A stretch of 11,299 nt of DNA from Clostridiales bacterium (GTDB taxonomy: Bacteria > Bacillota > Clostridia > Oscillospirales > QAMX01). The notes beneath the pieces are model-generated. The model made no database searches. It was not told where the DNA came from and saw nothing but the letters and a program-made list of their open reading frames with translations. The position numbers were made by a program, and so were the translations under genes. This document shows positions 5,891 to 11,299 of this stretch, one piece after another (positions within the stretch are counted from its first letter, which is position 1; each line of letters opens with the position of its first letter). The DNA is taken from positions 1 through 11,299 of the forward strand of contig DUUG01000011.1 in NCBI GenBank assembly GCA_012841675.1, read 5' to 3'.

Positions 5891-7282
5891 CTAATACCGA
5901 ATCTTATCCGCCAGGTAGCTAGACAGCTCGTCTATGGCAATACGCTCTTGCTCCATGGTATCGCGGTCACGAACCGTAACACAGCCGTCGTTTTCGGAAT
6001 CAAAGTCATAGGTGATGCAGAACGGCGTGCCGATCTCATCCTGACGGCGGTAGCGCTTGCCAATTGAGCCGGATTCATCATAATCAACGGAAAAATCAGC
6101 GGAGAGTTTTTGAAATATGGCTTCGGCCTTTTCCGAAAGCTTCTTGGAAAGGGGCAAAACAGCCGCCTTGTACGGAGCCAATGCAGGATGCAAACGAAGA
6201 ACGATGCGGGTATCGTTTTCGCCCACTTCTTCCTCGTCATACGCGTTGCAAAGGAAGGCCAGCGCCACACGGTCACAACCAAGGGAGGGCTCGACCACAT
6301 AGGGAATATATTTTTCGCCCGTTTCCTGGTCGAAATACTCCATGTTTTCGCCAGAATGCTCTTGATGGGCCTTCAGGTCAAAATCTGTCCGGTCAGCAAT
6401 GCCCCACAGCTCGCCCCATCCGAAGGGGAACAAAAATTCAAAGTCAGTGGTTGCCTTGGAATAGTGGGACAGCTCCTCGGGGGAATGATCCCGCAGGCGA
6501 AGCACTTCATCGGTCATACCTAAATCAATGAGCCACTTGCGGCAGAATTCGCGCCAGTAGTGGAACCATTCTAAGTCCGTGCCGGGCTTGCAGAAAAATT
6601 CAAGCTCCATCTGCTCAAATTCACGGGTGCGGAAGGTAAAGTTGCCCGGCGTAATTTCGTTTCGGAAGGATTTGCCGATCTGGCAAACGCCAAAGGGCAG
6701 CTTGCGCCGGGTGGAACGAGCGATGTTTTTAAAGTTTACAAAAATACCCTGTGCCGTTTCCGGACGAAGATATACCTCGTTTTGAGAATCTTCGGTAACC
6801 CCCTGATGGGTCTTAAACATCATGTTGAACTTGCGGATGGAAGTAAAATCCGATTTGCCGCAGCCCGGGCATACCACCTTATTCTCTTGAATATAAGCGC
6901 CCATTGCCTCGTTGCTCATGCCGTCAACCTGCATTTGGATGTCGTTTTTGGCATTCCAATCCTTGATGAGCTTGTCTGCCCTGTGACGCATTTTACAGCC
7001 TTTGCAGTCAATCAGCGGGTCGTTGAAGTTCACCACATGGCCCGAGGCCACCCAAACCTCGCGGTTCATCAGAATCGAGCAGTCCACGCCAACGTTGTAC
7101 GGACTTTCTTGTACAAATTTCTTCCACCAAGCCTGCTTCACGTTGTTTTTAAACAAAACGCCTAAGGGACCGTAATCCCATGTATTGGCCAGACCTCCGT
7201 ATATTTCGCTACCGCTGAAAATAAACCCCCTGTTTTTACAGAGAGCCACAATTTTATCCATAGTTTTTTCCGAATTCGTCAT
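5891..7282 (-). CDS. glyS: Glycyl-tRNA synthetase (single-chain, alpha2 type)
   Basis: The 463-residue class IIa synthetase charges tRNA-Gly with glycine in the cytosol. Landmarks: FIFSGSEIYGGLANTWDYGP near the N-terminus (class motif 1 region), LRPETAQGIFVNF (172-184), motif 2 around FRNEITPG (206-213) and TREFEQMELEFF, and motif 3 EPSLGCDRVALAFL (331-344). Two Cys pairs (Cys93/96 and Cys138/141, as CKGC and CPGC) suggest a zinc-binding insertion. The C-terminal anticodon-binding domain ends in IDELSSYLADKIRY. This is the eukaryote/Gram-positive type, not the alpha2-beta2 GlyQ/GlyS type; the symbol glyS is used for both (also glyQS). I chose the ATG at 7282; a TTG at 7315 would add 11 residues. 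The ribosome site (AAAGGAT) is about 10 bases from the ATG. Its promoter at 7341-7368 overlaps that of tRNA-Pro. No T-box leader fits in the ~50-base 5' region. Confidence 0.95.
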   Translation of the reverse strand: MTNSEKTMDKIVALCKNRGFIFSGSEIYGGLANTWDYGPLGVLFKNNVKQAWWKKFVQESPYNVGVDCSILMNREVWVASGHVVNFNDPLIDCKGCKMRHRADKLIKDWNAKNDIQMQVDGMSNEAMGAYIQENKVVCPGCGKSDFTSIRKFNMMFKTHQGVTEDSQNEVYLRPETAQGIFVNFKNIARSTRRKLPFGVCQIGKSFRNEITPGNFTFRTREFEQMELEFFCKPGTDLEWFHYWREFCRKWLIDLGMTDEVLRLRDHSPEELSHYSKATTDFEFLFPFGWGELWGIADRTDFDLKAHQEHSGENMEYFDQETGEKYIPYVVEPSLGCDRVALAFLCNAYDEEEVGENDTRIVLRLHPALAPYKAAVLPLSKKLSEKAEAIFQKLSADFSVDYDESGSIGKRYRRQDEIGTPFCITYDFDSENDGCVTVRDRDTMEQERIAIDELSSYLADKIRY

Positions 7283-7340
7283 TTGAAGGTCATCCTTTCC
7301 CGTTCGCAGGCACAAAATTCCTACGACGACATACTTATAT

Positions 7341-7368
7341 ATTATACTGAGATAAAATGGCTTGTCAA
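7341..7368 (-). promoter_or_regulatory. Promoter of the glycyl-tRNA synthetase gene
   Basis: Minus-strand TTGACA (7363-7368), 16-bp spacer, TATAAT (7341-7346): both hexamers match consensus perfectly. Five of the six -35 bases are shared with the divergent tRNA-Pro promoter. Confidence 0.8.
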
Positions 7369-7390
7369 GTTTCTAGAAATATGGTATAAT
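7362..7390 (+). promoter_or_regulatory. Promoter of tRNA-Pro
   Basis: TTGTCA (7362-7367), 17-bp spacer, perfect TATAAT (7385-7390). The start should fall near 7397, about 33 bases before the mature tRNA. The -35 overlaps that of the synthetase promoter on the other strand. Confidence 0.8.
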
Positions 7391-7429
7391 GTTCTTTGGG
7401 ATTTCAAAGATTTCTTCAATAACAAATAT

Positions 7430-7506
7430 CGAGGCGTAGCTCAGCTTGGTAGAGTGCTTGGTTTGGGACCAAGATGCCGCAGGTTCGAATCCTGTCGCCT
7501 CGACCA
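7430..7506 (+). tRNA. tRNA-Pro (anticodon TGG)
   Basis: The 77-base cloverleaf has acceptor strands CGAGGCG and CGCCTCG, D-arm GCTC...GAGT, anticodon stem CTTGG/CCAAG around the loop TTTGGGA (anticodon TGG at 7464-7466, reading CCA and probably other proline codons), T-arm GCAGG TTCGAAT CCTGT, discriminator A and an encoded CCA. It is preceded by its own promoter and followed by a strong terminator, so it is a single-gene unit. Confidence 0.97.
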
Positions 7507-7507
7507 G

Positions 7508-7562
7508 AACTGCACACCTGTTTTGATACCATGCGTATCAGAATAGGTGTGCAGTTTCATTT
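7508..7562 (+). terminator. Terminator of tRNA-Pro
   Basis: A two-part stem: AACTGCACACCT pairs with AGGTGTGCAGTT, and inside it TGATAC pairs with GTATCA around CATGC, with a small internal loop (GTTT/GAAT). It is followed by TCATTTT. It begins directly after the tRNA CCA and also marks the left limit of the ABC exporter remnant. Confidence 0.85.
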
Positions 7563-7565
7563 TCA

Positions 7566-8297
7566 AAAAGCCTTGGGGCAGAAGGATTTCATCTTCTTCA
7601 GAATTGCAATCGCTAATTTTTACATTATCCCGCAGGCTGAAAACATACTTGTTATAATCCTAAAACACCCCGGAAGTTTTAGAAAACAGCGCTCTTTCTC
7701 AATCGTATGCACATCACATCCGCCAATGCGTACCAAACCGGACTGCGGTTTATACAAGCCGGTTAAAATCTTGACTAAGGTTGTTTTACCACTGCCGTTC
7801 TCCCCTACCAAAGCCACAACTTCTTTCGGGTGGATCGTAATGGATACGCCTTTTATCGCCGCTTTTTCTGTTTTGGGATACGAAAAATACACATCTTTTA
7901 CAACGATGCCTTCATTAAAATCCGGTATGTTTGAAACACCCTGGTGTTCAGGCATATTAAGCAAGCTTAGAAAATTATGTATGCGGCCGATTTGAGGAGA
8001 AACGCCGGTTTTTACTCGCATAAACATAGTAGCTTCGACTTGTCCAAACATGGTATCGACAGTTGCAAATACTGCTGCAAATGCGCCTACTGATATGGAA
8101 CCTTTATGCAAGGCATCCAATAGCAGAACAATTACAAGTATGCGCCCGAACCCTTTTATTATGTTCAATCCCAAAGTGATCGCAGTTACCTTTTTTTGCA
8201 CATTCCATTCTTTCTCAGAGAGTAGCTTTAAGGTATCCATATATAGACCCTTAAGAAATAGAAATGTGCCAAACAATCGCGTTTCTTTTATTTTTGT
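7566..8297 (-). pseudogene. ABC exporter remnant (permease end plus partial ATPase domain)
   Basis: This is the middle of a fused permease/ATPase exporter. Reading on the minus strand, KETRLFGTFLFLKG is the coupling-region motif of such proteins, then two membrane helices (ITLGLNIIKGFGRILVIVLL and the segment GSISVGAFAAVFATVDTMFG), a linker, and the start of the nucleotide-binding domain with VYFSYPKTEKAAIKGVSI and Walker A GENGSGKTT. Around 7692 the frame shifts; continuing in the other frame gives SKTSGVF-stop-DYNKYVFSLRDNVKISD, where the stop (7660-7662) replaces the Q-loop Gln. The signature motif, Walker B and the first four helices are absent at both ends. The longest open stretch (7620-8276) therefore encodes no working transporter. 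The right boundary meets the Crp/Fnr remnant near 8300. Substrate unknown. Confidence 0.85.
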
Positions 8298-8299
8298 AC

Positions 8300-8545
8300 G
8301 TCAAACTTATTTTGGGAAGTCGGATTCAGCACTATGTCGGCAAAACCATACGGGAGTGTGTGATGGCTTATCTGGAGCATGAGCGGCAAAAGCAAAACTC
8401 GAATAAAATCCTCCTGCCTATTACGAAAAAAGCGTGGGCAGAGCGAATCGGCGTTTCCCGCACTTCCCTTTCCAGAGAACTTGCCAAAATGAGAAAAGAC
8501 GGATTGATTCTGTATGACGCAAAATCGGTTACACTTCTTGACTAA
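8300..8545 (+). pseudogene. Crp/Fnr-family regulator, C-terminal HTH fragment
   Basis: The open frame (from 8264) is recognisable from about 8300: RIQHYVGKTIRECVMAYLEH is the helix joining the sensor to the DNA-binding domain, and ITKKAWAERIGVSRTSLSRE then LAKMRKDGLILYDAKSVTLLD is a Crp-type winged HTH with recognition helix SRTSLSRELAKM. It keeps the S-R pair that contacts TTGA-type half-sites in FNR (E209-x-x-S212-R213), with Thr in place of the Glu. The cyclic-nucleotide-like sensor domain (about 130 residues) is gone, replaced by the ABC exporter fragment. An ATG at 8363 with GGGAG six bases before it could start a 60-residue free HTH; this may be chance. It is convergent with the metal-ATPase operon and shares its terminator. 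Because a perfect FNR-type box precedes that operon, it may be what is left of the operon's local regulator. Confidence 0.75.
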
Positions 8546-8547
8546 AA

Positions 8548-8578
8548 GATCCCCCAAGAAAACTTTCCTTGGGGGATC
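8548..8578. terminator. Bidirectional terminator between the HTH fragment and the metallochaperone gene
   Basis: GATCCCCCAAG and CTTGGGGGATC are perfect 11-bp arms around a 9-base loop. The minus-strand side ends in TCTTTTAG, and the plus-strand side continues GTATAATTATTTT. It lies 6 bases after the operon's last stop codon and 3 after that of the HTH fragment. Confidence 0.85.
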
Positions 8579-8584
8579 GTATAA

Positions 8585-8812
8585 TTATTTTACTTGAGAT
8601 TTTTTAACCTCATATCCAAGCGCTGTGATGGCTTTTTCAATATCTTCCACCGAAAGCCTTCCTTCATCAAAATCAAGCTTTACTTTGCTGGAATTAAATA
8701 ATACCTTTACGCTTTCTTTATCTACGCCATCAAGGGCTTTTGTCGCACCTTCGATTTTTAAAACGCAGGAAGGACAAGTTAATGTCTCTAATTGAATGGT
8801 TGCCTTTTTCAT
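8585..8812 (-). CDS. Heavy-metal-associated (HMA) domain protein, CopZ-like metallochaperone
   Basis: The 75-residue protein is a single HMA ferredoxin-like domain. The metal site is T-C-P-S-C (residues 12-16) in the loop after strand 1; the usual motif is GMTCxxC, here with L in place of M. The rest follows the beta-alpha-beta-beta-alpha-beta pattern (VKVLFNSSKVKLDF, then VEDIEKAITALGYEV). Such proteins carry soft metal ions in the cytosol and hand them to P1B ATPases. It is 14-20 bp downstream of the P1B ATPase gene, which lacks an HMA domain of its own, so this protein probably supplies it. Two ATGs (8818 and 8812) are possible; GGAAAG is only 3 bases from the first and 9 from the second, so I chose the second. 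The metal is not certain. Confidence 0.85.
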   Translation of the reverse strand: MKKATIQLETLTCPSCVLKIEGATKALDGVDKESVKVLFNSSKVKLDFDEGRLSVEDIEKAITALGYEVKKSQVK

Positions 8813-8832
8813 CTTCATCTTTCCTTTCTTAT

Positions 8833-10701
8833 TTATTGTTTGGGTTTCTTTCTTAATTTATACCGAAGCAATCTCATGCCGTTTAAGATAACTACCAAAA
8901 TACTGGCTTCGTGTACCAACATACCGATGGACATATTCATCCACTCGCTGAAAAACACGCTGGCAAGCAGGAACAATACAACTCCTACGGCGATAAAAAT
9001 ATTTTGCTTCATATTTCTTGCCGTGGCTTTTGCCAGTCCAAGGGCGTGGGGCAAGCGACTGAAGTCGGAGTTCATTAACACAATGTCGGAAGTTTCGATG
9101 GCCACGTCTGTTCCGCTTCCCATGGCAATACCGATATGTGCCAACGCCAAAGAAGGGCTGTCGTTGACGCCGTCGCCGACGAAAGCGACAATTTGCTTTT
9201 TTTCCTCAATCAGCTTTTTGATATAAGCAGATTTTTCCTCCGGCAGCATGTTTCCATGGGCTTCCGTTAAACCAAGCTCCCGGCTTACGGCATCCACCGT
9301 TCCCTGATTGTCGCCGGAGAGCATCACAAGATTTTTAACGCTTAGTCTCTTAAGCCTGGATAAATCCTCTTTCACGCCGGGGCGGATTTGGTCGCGAACC
9401 CCCATTAAAACCTTTAGTTCTCCATCCACCGAAGTCAACACAAGGGAGTTGCCGTTTTTCTCAAAACGGTCGATATCGGCATTTGCCTGTTCGCTTAAAA
9501 GGACGCCTTCCCTTTCCATCAAAGCCACATTTCCCACCGCAACTCTATGTCCGTCTACGGTGGCTGTAATTCCTCCGCTCTTTACAACTTCGGTGTTTTC
9601 CACCGGCGAAAACGTGGTGTCGCCGATTTCCTCTAATACCGCTTTTGCCAAGGGGTGGTCGGATTCCCGTTCGACGCTGGCAAGATATCCTAAGGCTTCT
9701 TCGATTTCGTCTCCGTAATACGCTTTCTCCGAAACCGACGGATTCCCCACGGTCAATGTGCCGGTTTTGTCGAACACCATGATATCCAGCCGACTAAAAT
9801 CGCCGATGACCTCGCTGCCTTTGAGCAACACGCCGTTTCTGGCTCCATTTCCAATACCGGCAACATTGGATACGGGAACGCCAATTACCAAAGCGCCGGG
9901 GCAGCCAAGAACAAGAATGGTAATGGCAAGCTCAAGGTTGCGGGAAAATACCCAAACAAGAAGCCCGATCAAAAGAACTACGGGGGTGTAATATTTGGAG
10001 AATCGGTCGATAAAACGCTCTGCCTCGGATTTGGAATCCTGCGCTTCTTCCACTAGCTCAATAATTTTTCCAAAGGTTGTATCTTCGCCCACACGGTCGG
10101 CGACAATCTGAATGGTTCCATTGTCCAGGATCGAGCCTGCGAAAACCGTTGAACTCTTTTCCTTGGAAACCGGCAGGGATTCTCCCGTAATGCTTGCTTC
10201 GTTGATACTGCCTTCGCCGGATAAAACGGTGCCGTCCACCGGGATCTTTGCCCCGGTTTTTACCAGTAAAACATCCCCGACATCCACTTCATCCACATCT
10301 ACTTCTTCGAACTCTCCGTTTGGCATTTGCTTTAATGCGCTTTCCGGTGCCATTTCCGTCAGCTCTTTGATGGCAGAACGGGTTTTATTTAATGTCCGCT
10401 GCTCTAAAAACGCACCAAACAGGAACAAAAACGTGACAATGGCGGATTCTTCGAAGTTTTTGATGACGAACGCGCCGAGAACCGCAATGGTAACCAAAAC
10501 GTCAATGCTAACGACCTTGACTCTTAATGCCTGATACGCTTGGATGGCAATAGGCGCAAGTCCTAAAACAGAGGCAATTCCCAGCGCCCAAACAGCCACC
10601 GTTTCATTTTTAAAGCCCAGTGCACTGATAAATCCGGTTGCAATTAAAATGGCGCTTATGATGGTTATTTGATTTTTCCTGCTAAGTATAAATCTTTGCA
10701 T
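8833..10701 (-). CDS. P1B-type metal-transporting ATPase with a CPG membrane motif
   Basis: A 622-residue P-type ATPase of the heavy-metal class with eight predicted membrane helices (two pairs within 13-101, one pair within 238-278, one within 566-606) and no N-terminal HMA domain. TGES (172-175) is the actuator loop, DKTGTLT (311-317) holds the phosphorylated Asp311, SDHPLA (347-352) is the ATP-site HP motif, and GDGVNDSP (509-516) the hinge. Helix 6 reads LGCPGALVIGVP: the canonical CPC/SPC/CPH is CPG here (267-269), so one metal-ligand Cys is missing. The last helix carries LVHEAS (595-600), like the HEGG(T/S) motif of P1B-4 (Co/Zn/Fe) pumps. It should export a transition metal from the cytosol; the metal cannot be named. 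It is the second gene of the operon, 31 bp after the RIC-like gene, with AGAGGTGAT before its ATG. Confidence 0.92.
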   Translation of the reverse strand: MQRFILSRKNQITIISAILIATGFISALGFKNETVAVWALGIASVLGLAPIAIQAYQALRVKVVSIDVLVTIAVLGAFVIKNFEESAIVTFLFLFGAFLEQRTLNKTRSAIKELTEMAPESALKQMPNGEFEEVDVDEVDVGDVLLVKTGAKIPVDGTVLSGEGSINEASITGESLPVSKEKSSTVFAGSILDNGTIQIVADRVGEDTTFGKIIELVEEAQDSKSEAERFIDRFSKYYTPVVLLIGLLVWVFSRNLELAITILVLGCPGALVIGVPVSNVAGIGNGARNGVLLKGSEVIGDFSRLDIMVFDKTGTLTVGNPSVSEKAYYGDEIEEALGYLASVERESDHPLAKAVLEEIGDTTFSPVENTEVVKSGGITATVDGHRVAVGNVALMEREGVLLSEQANADIDRFEKNGNSLVLTSVDGELKVLMGVRDQIRPGVKEDLSRLKRLSVKNLVMLSGDNQGTVDAVSRELGLTEAHGNMLPEEKSAYIKKLIEEKKQIVAFVGDGVNDSPSLALAHIGIAMGSGTDVAIETSDIVLMNSDFSRLPHALGLAKATARNMKQNIFIAVGVVLFLLASVFFSEWMNMSIGMLVHEASILVVILNGMRLLRYKLRKKPKQ

Positions 10702-10732
10702 ATCATCACCTCTTGCTTTCTAAGGATATTTT

Positions 10733-11026
10733 TTAAGCGTGATATGCCTTATCCAGCTCCGCCAGCATTGTATAAACCGCTTCATAGCTTTCGCAGACAT
10801 CATCGGGAACCGTGTATCCCTTTGTAATTTCACGCAGCTTTTCGAATTCTTCATCTAACTCCGCAGCTTTGGATCCCTTTAACTTTTTGGCCAGCGCATC
10901 AAAGACCTTCTGCACTTCATAGAACTCAGGATGACTCTTCCCATGAACCCTTGCTACAATGGGCACATACTGGTCCAAAATCTTTAGGTGCTTTGCCTTG
11001 ACCTTATCAAAATGCTTATTATCCAT
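10733..11026 (-). CDS. Small RIC/ScdA-like (hemerythrin-type) protein
   Basis: A 97-residue helical protein, from the ATG at 11026 (MDNKHFDKVKAKHLKILDQY). The stretch YVPIVARVHGKSHPEFYEVQ resembles the VHGxxHP(E/Y)L.EL region of the iron-sulfur repair proteins RIC/YtfE/ScdA, and short clostridial proteins of this kind are called RIC. Candidate di-iron ligands are His13, His28, His32, Glu34/37 and Glu59/60; the HMxKEE part of full-length RIC is absent. A later stretch, YTVPDDVCESYEAVYTMLAE, is helical with a single Cys78. Known RIC proteins repair iron-sulfur or iron centres after nitrosative or oxidative stress. First gene of the operon with the P1B ATPase and HMA protein, and the one directly behind the FNR-type box. 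The ribosome site is AGAGAGAG, modest. An in-frame upstream start near 11119 lies before the promoter and is rejected. Family assigned from memory of the motif; medium confidence. Confidence 0.6.
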   Translation of the reverse strand: MDNKHFDKVKAKHLKILDQYVPIVARVHGKSHPEFYEVQKVFDALAKKLKGSKAAELDEEFEKLREITKGYTVPDDVCESYEAVYTMLAELDKAYHA

Positions 11027-11059
11027 ATGTTCTCTCTCTTTCTTGTTTTTTCTGAGTTT

Positions 11060-11065
11060 AGTATA
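11060..11065 (-). promoter_or_regulatory. -10 element of the RIC/ATPase/HMA operon promoter
   Basis: Minus-strand TATACT; the predicted start is near 11053. The matching -35 position reads AAGTAT, a poor hexamer, which suggests activator dependence. Confidence 0.65.
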
Positions 11066-11087
11066 CCATGGTTTTTCGGAAGATACT

Positions 11088-11101
11088 TTGATTTGAATCA
11101 A
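11088..11101. promoter_or_regulatory. FNR-type operator (TTGAT-N4-ATCAA)
   Basis: TTGATTTGAATCAA is an exact match to the FNR consensus, with perfect 5-bp arms. Its centre (11094.5) lies 41.5 bp upstream of the inferred start at about 11053, the class II position where FNR/CRP proteins touch RNA polymerase directly. It would make the operon respond to oxygen or NO through a Crp/Fnr-family activator. Confidence 0.75.
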
Positions 11102-11162
11102 AATTTGAAAACAATCCACTTACCCGCCCGGGCTTTTCCATTATGTACCATACTATAAAATA

Positions 11163-11190
11163 CACCCCACATTGTCTGGCAAGTGGGGTG
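11163..11190. terminator. Terminator after the right-edge gene
   Basis: CACCCCAC and GTGGGGTG (8-bp perfect arms) with an inner TTG/CAA pairing around TCTGG and one bulged A. The minus side ends in TATTTTATAG and the plus side in CTTTTATG. It probably ends the minus-strand gene at 11218 and separates it from the operon promoter. Confidence 0.75.
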
Positions 11191-11217
11191 CTTTTATGCT
11201 ATGGTTTATAGGATATG

Positions 11218-11299
11218 TTATCTCACCAATATTTCTCTTGCAGAGCCGATTCCAACGGTATACTGCGGTAAGAATCCGAAGAGAACAGTTTCAAAATCG
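11218..11299 (-). CDS. C-terminal end of an unidentified gene (runs off the right edge)
   Basis: An open frame on the minus strand runs from the window edge to a TAA at 11218-11220 and gives 26 residues ending FLPQYTVGIGSAREILVR. A terminator follows 28 bp later, which supports a real gene end. I do not recognise the family from this tail. The frame is short, so chance cannot be excluded. Confidence 0.45.
   Translation of the reverse strand, partial: DFETVLFGFLPQYTVGIGSAREILVR

Noticed and set aside
5932..6531. Long open frames on both strands within the glycyl-tRNA synthetase gene
   Set aside because: They are shadow frames of a strongly conserved gene and have no motifs or starts of their own.
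7283..7340. A T-box riboswitch for the glycyl-tRNA synthetase gene
   Set aside because: The leader from the mapped promoter is only about 50 bases and lacks the T-box sequence and specifier stem.
7283..7546. Plus-strand open frame running through the tRNA gene
   Set aside because: It crosses the promoter, the tRNA and its terminator and has no ribosome site; it is a chance frame.
9308..10534. Plus-strand open frames of 77-140 residues within the P1B ATPase gene
   Set aside because: They are Ser/Pro/Thr-rich antisense shadows of the ATPase with no ribosome sites.

Overview
This window looks like a piece of a Gram-positive, low-to-mid-GC Clostridia chromosome. That is inferred from the single-chain zinc-containing glycyl-tRNA synthetase, strong AGGAGG-type ribosome sites, TTGACA/TATAAT promoters, CCA-encoding tRNA genes and the style of the ABC and Crp-like remnants. 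No 16S or other marker in the window allows a genus call.

Positions 1 to about 1885 hold the right end of a decayed integrative element (prophage or ICE). A Cro-like gene leaves the window to the left. It is divergent from a small HTH repressor, and three evenly spaced copies of a TACAG-N5-CTGTA operator lie between them. A terminator follows, then a tyrosine integrase broken by five frameshifts, then a perfect tandem 12-bp repeat, and then the 3' end of the tmRNA gene ssrA, a classic integration target. The element therefore appears immobile while its repressor switch is still readable.

Positions 1886-7282 are conserved housekeeping on the minus strand. In transcription order they are glycyl-tRNA synthetase, peptidyl-tRNA hydrolase, an ADP-ribosylglycohydrolase-family protein, smpB, a cytosolic alpha/beta-hydrolase, and ssrA. 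Translation quality control (pth, smpB, ssrA) is clustered here. smpB and ssrA are separated only by the esterase. Clear sigma-A promoters precede smpB, the ADP-ribosylglycohydrolase gene and the synthetase gene.

Positions 7283-7562 carry tRNA-Pro(TGG) on the plus strand. Its promoter is back-to-back with the synthetase promoter, and the two -35 hexamers overlap by five bases. A strong terminator follows the tRNA.

Positions about 7566-8545 are a scar made of two gene fragments. One is the central part of an ABC exporter (minus strand, frameshifted, with a stop codon at the Q-loop glutamine). The other is the DNA-binding C-terminus of a Crp/Fnr regulator (plus strand, sensor domain lost). They meet within a few bases of about 8300.

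Positions 8548-11101 hold an intact minus-strand operon: a small RIC/ScdA-like hemerythrin-type protein, a P1B-type metal ATPase with an unusual CPG (not CPC or SPC) membrane motif, and a one-domain HMA metallochaperone. A perfect FNR-type box (TTGAT-N4-ATCAA) is centred 41.5 bp upstream of the inferred start site, so oxygen- or NO-linked activation by a Crp/Fnr protein is the best reading. The far right edge holds the tail of another minus-strand gene and its terminator.
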